Part shown: one piece after another, positions 7,519-16,466 of the stretch
How the letters are laid out: each line of letters opens with the position of its first letter
Numbering within the stretch: position 1 is the first letter of the stretch
Assembly (NCBI RefSeq): GCF_902830275.1
Contig: NZ_CADESW010000023.1
Location: forward strand, 1 to 64,000
Direction of reading: 5' to 3'
DNA length: 64,000 nt
DNA from: Burkholderia stagnalis
GTDB taxonomy: Bacteria; Pseudomonadota; Gammaproteobacteria; Burkholderiales; Burkholderiaceae
Notes under the pieces: generated by a model
Databases searched by the model: none
What the model was told of the DNA's origin: nothing
What the model saw: the letters and a program-made list of their open reading frames with translations, nothing else
Translations under genes and position numbers: made by a program

Positions 7519-10500
7519 ATGCGAGAAGCTGCTTTTACCGTACAGGACGGCCGAGTACTGCTCGATCCCGGCGTGCTCAAAAACCTGCGCAAGACGCAGG
7601 GCTTCAGCCAGGAAACACTCGCCTATGCGTGCCTCGATCGGCGCCTGTGCGTATCGGTGGCGTCGATCAAGCGGGCCGAAACCGGCAAGCCGGTGCTGTA
7701 CCGTACCGCGCGTCATCTGGCGAGCATGTTCGGCGTCGAGATCGACACGTTGATCGGCCAGGTCGGCGCGGCAGCCGGCCCGAACGAAAAGCGCACGGAA
7801 CCGGCCCCGCCCGCCGCCCGATCCGCGGACCTTCCGGGCGAGGAAGTCATTCGCTACGGCGTGGTGCTGCACTTCGCGCCCCGCTCCTCGATACCGCTGC
7901 GACAACTCTCCGCGCTGATCCGCCAGTTCGGCGGAGAGGCGCAGCATGACGCCCATATGACCGCGTGCTTCGGCATATCGCTCGCGCACGGCAGCGACAG
8001 CCGACGCGCACTGCTTTGCGCGATGGCGCTGTTGCGCGCCCGATGGGTCGATGTTCGTCAACCGCTCGTGCTCGAGCTGCAGCGTTGGGGCGAGCCGATC
8101 GGGCCCCTGCCGCCGAACGAACTGCTCGGCCCGATATCGGACGAGCCGAAGGTTCATGTCGCTCACACGCTGGTGGAACAGCTATCGCCGTGGTTCGAAT
8201 TCTCCAAGGCCGCACCGGTTTCGCTGCGATACCGGACCTGCCTGCGGGTTCGGGAGTCGGGCGAAACGACCTTTCGCGGCATGGCGGGACGAGCCGTCGA
8301 GGTGCTTCAGTTCCGCGCCGTGCTGGATGCCGTGCTCGAATGCCAGGATGGCCACGTGATCTACGTCCGCGGCATGGCGGGCATCGGCAAGACGCGGCTG
8401 CTCGAAGCCTTCCGCGAGATGGCGCGGCAGGAAGGCTTTCTTTGCCACGACGGCGCATTCCATGATTTCGGCGTAGACAACGGCTCGGTGCTGCTCACGC
8501 AACTGGCATGCAGCCTGGCATCCTTGCCGGCCAGCGCCGAGCCGGCAGACACCGGCTACGCGCCGATGGCCGCGGCGGCGTTCGAAAACCTGAAGCTGCC
8601 GCCGGAATTGCGCGTCTTCCTCCAGGCATTGCTGGCAGTGGCGCCCGTCGATGCGGCGCAACGCTTGCGCTATGCGGAGATGAGCGATCGCGAACGCCAC
8701 GACGGGCTGCGCGCGGCGCTCGGTCACTTGATGCTGCGGCAAGCGATTCAACGCCCTTTGCTGATCAGCATCGAGGATCTGCATTGGGGCGACGCGCAGA
8801 CGCTCGCGCTGCTGGGCAAGCTGATCGCGGCGACAGCGGACGCCCCCATCGTCTGGCTGCTGACCTCGCGCCAGGAGGGCGACCCGCTCGACGCGATGCT
8901 GCGGCCGAATCTGGCCTCCGCGCTGAGCGTGCTCGATCTTGCGCCGCTGCGGCCGCGCGAAGCCGTATCGCTGGCCGCGCAGTTTGCCGACGTCGATCCG
9001 GCCTACCGCGCCGCCTGTATCGAGCGCGCGCAAGGTAACCCGCTTTATCTGACGCAGTTGCTGGCCAACCACGAGAGCGCGTTTCCCGACAGCCTGCGCC
9101 ACCTGGTCCAGACGCGCGTCGACCGGCTGTCGCCCCCGGCGCGCAATGCGCTGCGCCATGCCGCGGTGTTTGGCCACCGTTTCGAGCTCGCGTCGCTGCG
9201 CCGCGCGCTCGGCGACCCGGCCTATGTGCCGGAGCAGGAGGTGCGGCAAATGATGGTCAAGGAGGTCGATGCCGGTGCCTATGCGTTCGTGCACGACCTC
9301 GTCATGCAATGCGTGTACGAGAGCATCCCCGCCGCTGCGCGTCAGCGGCTGCATCGCGCGGTGGCTGCGTTGTACGCGGGCACCGACCTGGCCCTGCATG
9401 CGCAGCATCTGGCGCGCTCGGGCGATGCGGGTGCGTGCGGTGCGCTGCTGGCGGCCATGCGCGAGAAGCTCGACGCCTATCACTACGCACCGGCCCTGGA
9501 GTTGAGCAGGCTGTGCGAGGGTTTCGCGACGCATGCCGCGGAACGTCATCAGCTTGCGTCGCTGCGCGGACAGGCATGCGCCGGCCTTGGGCAGATGAAC
9601 GATGCACGCGACTGCTTTCAGGCCGCGCTGGATCTCGCTACTTCGCCGGCGGCGCGCATCGAGGGCGTGCTCCGGCTGGCGCCGGTGCTCAACGCGCTCG
9701 ATCGCCTCGCAGACGAGGAGCGGTTGATCGACGAGACGTTGCCGCTCGCCCGCGTGATCGGCGCGCATGCCGAACTGGCGCAATTGCTGCAGCTGCGCGG
9801 CAACATTCATTTTCCGCAGGGCGATTACGTGCTGTGCCGGCAGTTGCATCGCGAGGCATTACGCCACGCGAGACGGGCCCGGCACTCGCAGAGCGAGGCC
9901 CTGGCACTGAGCGGGATCGGCGACTCGTACTACGCTCAGGGGCGGATGTGGCGAGCCTATGCGATCTACGATCGGTGCATCCGACGTTGCGAACGGCACG
10001 ACGTTCCGCATGTCGCCGCCGGCAACCTCGCGGCACGCGGTTCGGCAGCGTCGTACCTGGGCCTGCACGAGCAGGCATTGAACGACTGCGAAGAGGCCGT
10101 TGCGCGTAGCGCCCGGATCGGCAACCGGCGCGCCGAAGTCTTCGCGCGCCTCACTTCCGCATGGGTGTCGAGCGACGCCGGACAGGACGATCGAGCCCAG
10201 GACGGGGTGGAGCGTGCGCTCGCACTCGCGCGGCAAATCGGCACGAGCCGCTTCGAGCCGATGCTGCTGGAGACGGCGGCCCGACTGGCGCTGCGTCGCG
10301 GCGACGAACCGCTGGCCTGGCGATTGATCGCGCAGGCCGCGACCCTGGTCGAGCAGTTGCACCTGCAGCGCTATATCGGGCCGTGGGTGCAAGGCAGCAT
10401 CGCGCTGATCGCACCGGAGCCCGCGCTGCGCGAGCGCGCGCTCGCCAAGGGCGCAGCGCTGCTGACGCAGCAGTGCCTCGCGCATAACGCGCTGCGCTTT

Positions 10501-10761
10501 CATCTCGCGGCGGCCGAGCTCGCTTTGCTGGAAAGGCGGCCCGGGCGCGCGCTGCAACATGCGCAACACCTGCAAGCGATGGCCGCGCGCGAACCCTATG
10601 CGTGGATCGATCAACATGTGCGCATGATCGGGCTGGCCGCGCGGTGGCTCGAGACCGGCTCAGCCAATACGCTGCGCGGCCTGGCCGCGCACCGGCAATC
10701 GGGAATCGCTCATGGCTTCGCCGCGACGATGCCGAGATGGGGGGCGGCCGTGCCGCTTTGA
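7519..10761 (+). CDS. Large HTH - ATPase - TPR transcriptional regulator
   Basis: A 1080-residue protein. Residues 15-75 form an XRE-like helix-turn-helix region (LRKTQGFSQETLAYACLD). Residues 110-230 look like a degenerate nucleotide-cyclase-type segment. A STAND-like ATPase follows, with Walker A GMAGIGKT near residue 287 and Walker B LLISIEDLHWGD near 420. The C-terminal half is Ala/Leu-rich repeats of TPR type. MalT/LuxR-like and SARP-like signal-integrating regulators have this plan. It diverges from the MACPF cluster and is the obvious candidate to control it. No clear ribosome binding site precedes the ATG. The ligand is unknown. Confidence 0.82.
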   Translation: MREAAFTVQDGRVLLDPGVLKNLRKTQGFSQETLAYACLDRRLCVSVASIKRAETGKPVLYRTARHLASMFGVEIDTLIGQVGAAAGPNEKRTEPAPPAARSADLPGEEVIRYGVVLHFAPRSSIPLRQLSALIRQFGGEAQHDAHMTACFGISLAHGSDSRRALLCAMALLRARWVDVRQPLVLELQRWGEPIGPLPPNELLGPISDEPKVHVAHTLVEQLSPWFEFSKAAPVSLRYRTCLRVRESGETTFRGMAGRAVEVLQFRAVLDAVLECQDGHVIYVRGMAGIGKTRLLEAFREMARQEGFLCHDGAFHDFGVDNGSVLLTQLACSLASLPASAEPADTGYAPMAAAAFENLKLPPELRVFLQALLAVAPVDAAQRLRYAEMSDRERHDGLRAALGHLMLRQAIQRPLLISIEDLHWGDAQTLALLGKLIAATADAPIVWLLTSRQEGDPLDAMLRPNLASALSVLDLAPLRPREAVSLAAQFADVDPAYRAACIERAQGNPLYLTQLLANHESAFPDSLRHLVQTRVDRLSPPARNALRHAAVFGHRFELASLRRALGDPAYVPEQEVRQMMVKEVDAGAYAFVHDLVMQCVYESIPAAARQRLHRAVAALYAGTDLALHAQHLARSGDAGACGALLAAMREKLDAYHYAPALELSRLCEGFATHAAERHQLASLRGQACAGLGQMNDARDCFQAALDLATSPAARIEGVLRLAPVLNALDRLADEERLIDETLPLARVIGAHAELAQLLQLRGNIHFPQGDYVLCRQLHREALRHARRARHSQSEALALSGIGDSYYAQGRMWRAYAIYDRCIRRCERHDVPHVAAGNLAARGSAASYLGLHEQALNDCEEAVARSARIGNRRAEVFARLTSAWVSSDAGQDDRAQDGVERALALARQIGTSRFEPMLLETAARLALRRGDEPLAWRLIAQAATLVEQLHLQRYIGPWVQGSIALIAPEPALRERALAKGAALLTQQCLAHNALRFHLAAAELALLERRPGRALQHAQHLQAMAAREPYAWIDQHVRMIGLAARWLETGSANTLRGLAAHRQSGIAHGFAATMPRWGAAVPL

Positions 10762-10796
10762 CTGCCGGCTGCGGTGCGATGTTGAACTCGCTGCGA

Positions 10797-10890
10797 GGAA
10801 ATCGGGATAGGGGCGGTCAGATATCTGACCGAGCCCCTCCCACACCACACGGCATGCGGGCCCAAACCGGGCGGTTCGAGCAGTTGAGGT
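10797..10890 (-). mobile_element. Group II intron 3' remnant
   Basis: Read on the minus strand, the segment carries GAACCGCC, then CCCGCATGCCG, TGGTGTGGGAGGGG and CCCCTATCCCGATT in order. This matches the tail that follows the maturase ORF in many bacterial group II introns, with the intron 3' end near 10797-10800. An 18-nt perfect palindrome lies at 10813-10830. The domain V-like stem has mismatches and no reverse transcriptase ORF remains, so this is a relic. It marks the left edge of the decayed mobile region. Confidence 0.55.
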
Positions 10891-10947
10891 GAGCCTATCC
10901 GATCTTTTGTGTGTGAGGCATAAACTGGCGGCCAAGGAGCCACTTTT

Positions 10948-11937
10948 ATGCCACGCAAACGCAAGGAAGAAGCGACGATAGAACCGGGCTAGGGCCTTAA
11001 CCTTGACCCGGAACTGATCAAGCAACTGGCGCCCGGGACGCTGGACCGGGCGACGATCAACGAGCAACTGGCCGCGCTCAAGAAAGCGATCTTCGAGCGC
11101 TCACTGGGCGGTGAGTTGACCCACCACCTGGGCTGCGAGAAGGGCGAAGCCAAGCCGGCTGGCACCACAAACCACCGCAACGGCACGAGCCGCAAGCGCG
11201 TTGCGACCGACGACGACCTGCTCGACGTCGAGATTCCGCGCGACCGAGAAGGCACCTTTGATCCGGTATTGATCGCCAGGGGCGAGCGGCGCTTTACCGG
11301 GTTCGACGACAAGATCATCGCGATGTACGCGCGCGGCATGAGCGTGGGGTAGATACAGGGCTTCCTGCTGGAGATGGACGGCATCGAGGTATCGCCGGAC
11401 TTCATCAGCACGGTGACCGACGCGGTGATCGACGAAGTGCGTGAATGGCAGCAGCGGCCGCTCGAGCCGATGTATCCGGTGGTGTTCTTCGACGCCTTGC
11501 GCGTCAAGATCCGTGATGAAGGCATGGTTCGCAACAAGGCGATCTACCTGGCGCTGGGCGTGCGCCGCGACGGCACACGCGACGTGCTCGGCCTCTGGAT
11601 CGAGCAGACCGAGGGTGCCGAGTTCTGGCTGCGGGTCGTCAACGATCTGAAACTGCAAGGCGTGCAGGACATTCTGATTGCCGTGGTCGACGGGCTGAAG
11701 GGCTTCCCGGAAGCGATCAATTCCGTGTTCCCGGAAACGACGGTTCAGACCTGCATCGTGCACCCGATCCGGAACTCGCTGGACTTCGTGAGCTGGAAAG
11801 ATCGCAAGGCGGCCGCCGCCGCGCTCAAGGAGGTCTACCGGGCGCCGACGGCCGAGGCCGCCGCCGTGGCGCTGGATGTCTTCGACGCCGGCCCGATTGA
11901 GGCGCTTCCCGCAAGATTTTTTGCGGGTTTTCGGTAA
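10948..11937 (+). pseudogene. IS256-family transposase, broken by two in-frame TAG codons and 3' truncation
   Basis: One reading frame from ATG 10948 encodes an IS256-type transposase (INEQLAALKKAIFERSLGGE; HRNGTSRKRV; TDAVIDEVREWQQRPL; MYPVVFFDALRVKIRDEG; AVVDGLKGFPEAI). The frame is interrupted by TAG at 10990-10992 and at 11350-11352, and similarity stops after ALDVFDAGP near 11895. The first two catalytic Asp (in FFDALR and AVVDGLK) are present. The Glu of the DDE triad lies in the missing C-terminal third. Full-length relatives have about 400 residues. The element should be inactive. Confidence 0.88.
11908..11931 (+). terminator. Hairpin plus T-run at the end of the transposase relic
   Basis: CCCGCAA / TTGCGGG with a 6-nt loop, then TTTT on the plus strand. 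It lies just beyond the point where transposase similarity ends and before the convergent CPBP gene. Confidence 0.6.
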
Positions 11938-11953
11938 GCGTGGCATGTGCTAC

Positions 11954-12742
11954 TCAGAGCATGCGATTCAGCAGCAAAAAGCCGGGAATCTGGAGTACTC
12001 CATGCGCCGCCATATGGCCCAGCATGGCCGCCTCCAGGCCGCGCCGCCAGTACAGGAAGCCAAACACGACGCCTCCGATACCATTCAGCACCAGTGCTCG
12101 CAACACCAACATTGGCGTCAGAGGAACCACGGCGGCCGTTGCCGGTAGGTGCGCCAGTCCGAAAAGCAGCGCCACAAGGCCAATTGCTGCCCAGAACGCC
12201 CCGGGAGCGGGCATGCCATCAGCCTGTTTCCACCATCTCCCCACTAGCCAGACCAGGAACGACAGCACAAACAAACGCATCAGAAGTTCCTCGGTCAGCC
12301 CGCCATACAGAACGCCTGCCAGTAAGCGCTTCCACAGCGGCACCCTGAACAGCGACTGCATTTGCGCGGGAACATGCTGGAGAAAACACAGCGCATCTAC
12401 TGCTACTAACACGACTCCCAGGATTGCCCCCGCCAGCAGGCCCGCCCGCAAGCCAACCGGCGACCGTGTCCGCCCGCCTTCCGCCCACGCCTGGAGGAGC
12501 GGCATTCGCAGCCCCACCTTGCCGGACAAGCGCATCCCCAAGAAAATAACGACCGCAAGCAAGAGCCCGTTCTGCACCAGCACCAGTGCCACCACCAACG
12601 GCAACGGTACATCGGCCGTAGCAATCGGGCCGGCACCGGCCACAGCCAGCATATCGGCCATATAGGGCATGCCAGCTGCCACGCCCAGCAATCCTGCCAA
12701 CAGCAGGGTAGCGAAGATCTTCTTGTCGAGAGTCTTGAACAT
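11954..12742 (-). CDS. CPBP family intramembrane metalloprotease
   Basis: A 262-residue membrane protein with six to eight hydrophobic segments. It carries the CPBP/Abi motifs: LTEELLMR near residue 153 (EExxxR), FGLAHLP near 194 (FxxxH) and GHMAAH near 242. The family includes CAAX prenyl proteases and bacteriocin-immunity proteins and cleaves within membranes. The start MFKTLDKKIF at 12742 precedes the first membrane helix and drops an unlikely extension. It is last in the minus-strand order response regulator, kinase, exported protein, lipoprotein, CPBP. The substrate is unknown; a role in signalling or envelope defence is inferred from position. Confidence 0.85.
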   Translation of the reverse strand: MFKTLDKKIFATLLLAGLLGVAAGMPYMADMLAVAGAGPIATADVPLPLVVALVLVQNGLLLAVVIFLGMRLSGKVGLRMPLLQAWAEGGRTRSPVGLRAGLLAGAILGVVLVAVDALCFLQHVPAQMQSLFRVPLWKRLLAGVLYGGLTEELLMRLFVLSFLVWLVGRWWKQADGMPAPGAFWAAIGLVALLFGLAHLPATAAVVPLTPMLVLRALVLNGIGGVVFGFLYWRRGLEAAMLGHMAAHGVLQIPGFLLLNRML

Positions 12743-12853
12743 ATGATCCGCAAACACGTGGACAAGCCCGGTGGGAAGCCTCGGGCTCCTACCAACTAAA
12801 CTCGGAACTGGGCAAATGCCTGCTGGGCCAAACAGCAGCAAACATCTTGCAAA

Positions 12854-13390
12854 TCAGAAAGGCTCGCTGCTCCCTGCTCCGATCTGCCCTCCGGGGTCGC
12901 CCTGGGTCCGCACCGTCTCGCTCCTGGGGAACATTTTCCGGTTCAGCAGGCCGGTGGGCTCTTGGTCCTGCGTTTCACTGAGACGCCACTTCCTGACGGC
13001 ACCTTCCTTGTCGAACAGGATCACGAGTTCCTTGCTGTCGTTTTTCTGGCCGCCCAACAGGACGCTAGCGTACCTGTAGAAGTTCAGCAGGCTGGGCGTG
13101 GATTTACGGTAGCTGTAGACCCAGACCTCGGAGCCGTTCGCGAACCGGATTTCGTTCTGCGTATTGCCAAGCCAGTCCCTGATATCTACCTTTTTCATCG
13201 ACCTTCCCGACATCCGGTTCTCCAGGCTGGATCGGCTCATCTCGGCGACGTTCTTGTTTCCTGCGGATGCGCATGCGCTCAACAGCAGCGCGGCCATGAC
13301 GATCGCACATGCCTTGCCTGGCGAAGTGTTGGGTAGCGGCTGGCGCCACGGCACCCGGCGCGGATATGTGCCCAGGTCAGGCTCAGGCAT
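12854..13390 (-). CDS. Putative lipoprotein of unknown function
   Basis: A 178-residue protein with a positively charged N-terminus, a hydrophobic stretch and the lipobox LLSAC at about residues 37-41, so probably exported and lipidated. The rest contains no family I recognise (KKVDIRDWLGNTQNEIRF; VWVYSYRKSTPSLLNFY). The chosen ATG overlaps the stop of the upstream gene (ATGCCTGA at 13383-13390), which indicates translational coupling. A longer in-frame extension would lie wholly inside that gene and is rejected. It belongs to the two-component operon. Confidence 0.75.
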   Translation of the reverse strand: MPEPDLGTYPRRVPWRQPLPNTSPGKACAIVMAALLLSACASAGNKNVAEMSRSSLENRMSGRSMKKVDIRDWLGNTQNEIRFANGSEVWVYSYRKSTPSLLNFYRYASVLLGGQKNDSKELVILFDKEGAVRKWRLSETQDQEPTGLLNRKMFPRSETVRTQGDPGGQIGAGSSEPF

Positions 13391-14324
13391 CGTCCATGTA
13401 TTCGAATGTGACCAGTGTGTCGTCGGGCCACTTGCTGCGTTCCAGGGGCAATTCATAGAAGCGATCTTTAAGGTAAGGTGCATCGTGAAACGGGTTGTGC
13501 ATCGCCAGGCCGCCGTACAGCCAAGTGGTGGGCAACACCAGTTGTTTGCCGCCGTGGTGCAGAGTGACGCTGAAGATCGGCCTGTCAGCAATGAATAGAT
13601 AGCGAAAGCCTTCATGCTCATAGGCGGTTTTCACCTCGTTCAGGGGAACCACGCTACTTAGCAGGAAGCCGCCAAGCGCGGCGGGTGCGTGGGCCAGGCA
13701 CTGGCCGGGCTCTTCCAGGCAAGTGGCTTCGGCTCCCGAGCCTAAGCAGGCCCGGCGCAATTCGCTTGGCCGGCTGGGATCGCTGTCGATGTCGACCAGG
13801 CACTCCAGCCGCAGGTCTCCAAGGCGCCGGCTGCCGCCCGGCAGGCCGGGTGTACGGACCTCGGGGCGCCAGGCCAGGCTGCCTGCAGGCTTGTTGGTTA
13901 CCAGGATTGCGTCGCCATCCAGCGCCGCCTGTTCGCGCGGTACCGAGAACGTCAGGTCGGGGGCGACCCGCAGCGGCGCTTGCGTAGTGTTGCTTGTCAG
14001 GCTCAGTGCGATGTCCGCCATCGCGATGTTGGGCTGGCGCGCATGGAGCCGGAAACGCAGCACGCCTTGCGGCGAGAGTTCGTGGTTTTGCGCAAAGGTA
14101 TTCATGCCTTTGACGATGGCCCGGAAGGACCTCTCATCAGGCAGATAAGTCTGCTCGGTGGCCGCAGGGGGGCGAAGTGCCGTCTGGGCCGGCTGCCGCT
14201 TGCCACCCGGCACGCCGGGCGCGCCGCAGGCATGGGGCGCCGCAAGCGAGGCTAGCGCCAGGGCTACCGTTAGGGCCGCCCACTTGCTTGCCGGCAAAGG
14301 TCTACTTGGCTTGCTTTGTCTCAC
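13383..14324 (-). CDS. Exported protein of unknown function in the two-component operon
   Basis: A 313-residue protein with a signal peptide at residues 1-34 (WAALTVALALASLAAPHACG). The mature part contains strand-rich segments (LSLTSNTTQAPLRVAPDLTF; RYLFIADRPIFSVTLHH) and a few Cys. I do not recognise a family. The GTG start at 14324 has GAGGA 6 nt upstream. It lies 73 nt after the kinase gene on the same strand and is coupled to the lipoprotein gene. It may be an envelope sensor partner or the regulated output of the kinase. Confidence 0.75.
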   Translation of the reverse strand: MRQSKPSRPLPASKWAALTVALALASLAAPHACGAPGVPGGKRQPAQTALRPPAATEQTYLPDERSFRAIVKGMNTFAQNHELSPQGVLRFRLHARQPNIAMADIALSLTSNTTQAPLRVAPDLTFSVPREQAALDGDAILVTNKPAGSLAWRPEVRTPGLPGGSRRLGDLRLECLVDIDSDPSRPSELRRACLGSGAEATCLEEPGQCLAHAPAALGGFLLSSVVPLNEVKTAYEHEGFRYLFIADRPIFSVTLHHGGKQLVLPTTWLYGGLAMHNPFHDAPYLKDRFYELPLERSKWPDDTLVTFEYMDDA

Positions 14325-14397
14325 CGCATATCCTCAGGTTTCATGTCCTCGTTGGCATCCAGGCGCTGTCCTGGTGCTATCCGGTCATCTAATCCGC

Positions 14398-15810
14398 TCA
14401 CCCCGGCAAGCGCATCACGAAGCAGCAACCGCCTGTTGCTGGGCACGTCAGAAGCAGATCTCCGCCGTGCAGCCGAGCAACGTCGCGCGCGATCGGCAAG
14501 CCGAGGCCGCTGCCGCTGGTGTGTGCCGCGCTGCGCCCGCGTTCGAAGCGGTTGAAAATGCGCTCCCGCTCGTCAGGGTCTATGCCGCGGCCATTGTCTT
14601 CCACGAAAATTTCCGTGCACGCCTCGAGTTGGCGGCAGCCCAGGCTGACTGTGCCCCCCGCGGGGACGTAGTGGACAGCGTTGGCGATCAGATTGTCCAG
14701 TGCGCTGATCAGCAGGTCCTCGTCCGCCTCGATCCGGCAAGCGGGGGTCGGCTTAAGGCCCAGGTCCAGCTCCTTCGCGATTGCCAGAGGCGCATATTCG
14801 GCAATGCGCGCCTGCAGCAGCGCGGGCACGTCGACCGCGAGTTTGCGCGGCACGCGCTCCAGGGCGTCCAGCCGTGCCAGCGTCAGTACTGAGGTGAGGA
14901 CTTGGGCCGAGCGCTGCACGCCGCGTTGCAGGGCCGCTTGCAACTGGGCCAGGCGGGCCGGGTCGCGTTCTTGCGCCAGCACATGGACCTGGGCGCTGAT
15001 CACCGCCAGCGGCGTGCGCAGTTCGTGGGCGGCGTCGGCAAAGAAGCGCCGTTCGGCGCTGCGCAGGCGCGCGACCCGTGCAGCCTGTGCGTCCAGGGCG
15101 GCGATGATGGGTGCCAGCTCCAGCGGGTCGTCGCGCTGCCTCGCCAATGGCGACGGGTCATCGGCCGGGCGCTGCCGGATGCGCTCGGACAAGCTGGCCA
15201 ACGGCTTGAGTCCCATGCGCGTGGCGAGCCACAGCCCGCACAGCAGCATCGCATGCAATATCAGCAGCGCGCTCAAGAACACATGCGCTAGCTCGGCGTT
15301 GTTACGCTCATAGAATGCCTGCGAAAGGCCGACCACGGCCCAGATCTGCCGGTCGGGGCTCCAGGCTCCGAGCCAGTACCAGTTGCCTTGCCGCGTGCGG
15401 GTCTCGACGGGAGCGCTGCTGGGACGCGTCAGGGGCAGTGTGTCGGCGAGCACGTCGCGAGCCAGTAAGGTGCCGTCGCGACGCCAGATCTGGATCGCGA
15501 ATTCATGGGATTTGACCGTGATTCCCTGCGCGGCCACCACTTCCTGGAGATGCCGGACCACGGCCTGGACCTGCTCCGGCCGGGTGTCGAGACTGGCAAA
15601 TCGGGCGCCGGCGCCCGCGATCATCGACAACTCACGCGCCAGGGTGCCGCCTTGCGGTGCCTGGCTGCGCCACAGCAGCCCCACTGTGACCAGGCTGTAT
15701 AGCACCAGCACGCTGGCCGCCTGCCAGAGCAGCAAGCGACGGAACAAGGAGGGCTGGCACAGGAGCCGCAGCAGCGGCAGCCGTGCCAACCAGTGCCGGA
15801 TCGCCTTCAT
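14398..15810 (-). CDS. Sensor histidine kinase (QseC/PmrB-like)
   Basis: A 470-residue inner-membrane kinase. Two transmembrane helices (about residues 20-45 and 155-175) flank a periplasmic sensor domain, followed by HAMP, an H-box DAAHELRTPLA near residue 260 with the phospho-accepting His, an N-box DNLIANAVHYV near 370, and the G-boxes VEDNGRGI and GSGLGLPIARDV. The start at 15810 overlaps the response-regulator stop by 4 nt (ATGA), so the two are coupled. The signal is unknown; PmrB- and QseC-type relatives sense metals, cationic peptides or catechols. Confidence 0.92.
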   Translation of the reverse strand: MKAIRHWLARLPLLRLLCQPSLFRRLLLWQAASVLVLYSLVTVGLLWRSQAPQGGTLARELSMIAGAGARFASLDTRPEQVQAVVRHLQEVVAAQGITVKSHEFAIQIWRRDGTLLARDVLADTLPLTRPSSAPVETRTRQGNWYWLGAWSPDRQIWAVVGLSQAFYERNNAELAHVFLSALLILHAMLLCGLWLATRMGLKPLASLSERIRQRPADDPSPLARQRDDPLELAPIIAALDAQAARVARLRSAERRFFADAAHELRTPLAVISAQVHVLAQERDPARLAQLQAALQRGVQRSAQVLTSVLTLARLDALERVPRKLAVDVPALLQARIAEYAPLAIAKELDLGLKPTPACRIEADEDLLISALDNLIANAVHYVPAGGTVSLGCRQLEACTEIFVEDNGRGIDPDERERIFNRFERGRSAAHTSGSGLGLPIARDVARLHGGDLLLTCPATGGCCFVMRLPG

Positions 15811-16466
15811 TGCGCGCTCAGCATGTAGCCAACGCCACGGATGGTCCGTATTGCGCCGGTGCCCAGCTTGCGACGCAAGGCGTGGATCTGGAACTCCAGC
15901 GCGCCGGCACTGGGCACTGCCTCGTCCGGCCAGACCCGCAGGCATAATTGCTCGCGCCGAACCACACGGCCACTGGCAGCCGCCAGCTCGCGCAGAATGG
16001 CGTATTCACGCCCGGTCAGGCCGATCAACTCACCGTTGCGCATGACCGACTGCGACACCGTGTCGATCTCCAGCTCGCCCAGCTGCCAGCGCGGCGCGGC
16101 ATGGCCCGCCGAGCGCCGCACGAGGACATGCACGCGCGCGATCAACTCGGGCATCATGAACGGCTTGATCACATAGTCGTCGGCGCCGCCATTGAGCGCG
16201 CGCAAGCGATCGTCCAGAGCCTCGCGCGCTGAGATCACCAGCACCGGCGTGGCAATGCCGCGGCGGCGGATCCGATCCAGCAGGGAGAAGCCTTCGCCAT
16301 CGGGCAGGTTCAGGTCGAGCAGGATGCAGTCGAACTCCCGGTTTTCCAAATTGGCATTGCCATCTACCAGCCTGCGCACCCATACAGTCGGTAGATCGGC
16401 TTGGGCGAGCGCCAGCTGCAGGGCATTGCCAAAATCAAGGTCGTCTTCAATCAGGAGTAGTTGCAT
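15807..16466 (-). CDS. OmpR/PhoB-family response regulator
   Basis: A 219-residue protein. The receiver domain has the acidic pair near residues 8-9 (LLIEDDLD), the phosphorylation site Asp51 in LLDLNLPDGEG and Lys in YVIKPF. A winged-helix DNA-binding domain ends VRTIRGVGYMLSAQ, typical of OmpR regulators. The start at 16466 is immediately before the receiver; a longer upstream reading is unlikely. It is the first gene of the five-gene minus-strand operon and is coupled to the kinase. Confidence 0.93.
   Translation of the reverse strand: MQLLLIEDDLDFGNALQLALAQADLPTVWVRRLVDGNANLENREFDCILLDLNLPDGEGFSLLDRIRRRGIATPVLVISAREALDDRLRALNGGADDYVIKPFMMPELIARVHVLVRRSAGHAAPRWQLGELEIDTVSQSVMRNGELIGLTGREYAILRELAAASGRVVRREQLCLRVWPDEAVPSAGALEFQIHALRRKLGTGAIRTIRGVGYMLSAQ

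Noticed and set aside
13391-13621. Longer N-terminus for the lipoprotein
   Set aside because: It would be entirely within the upstream exported-protein gene and would move the lipobox far from the N-terminus.
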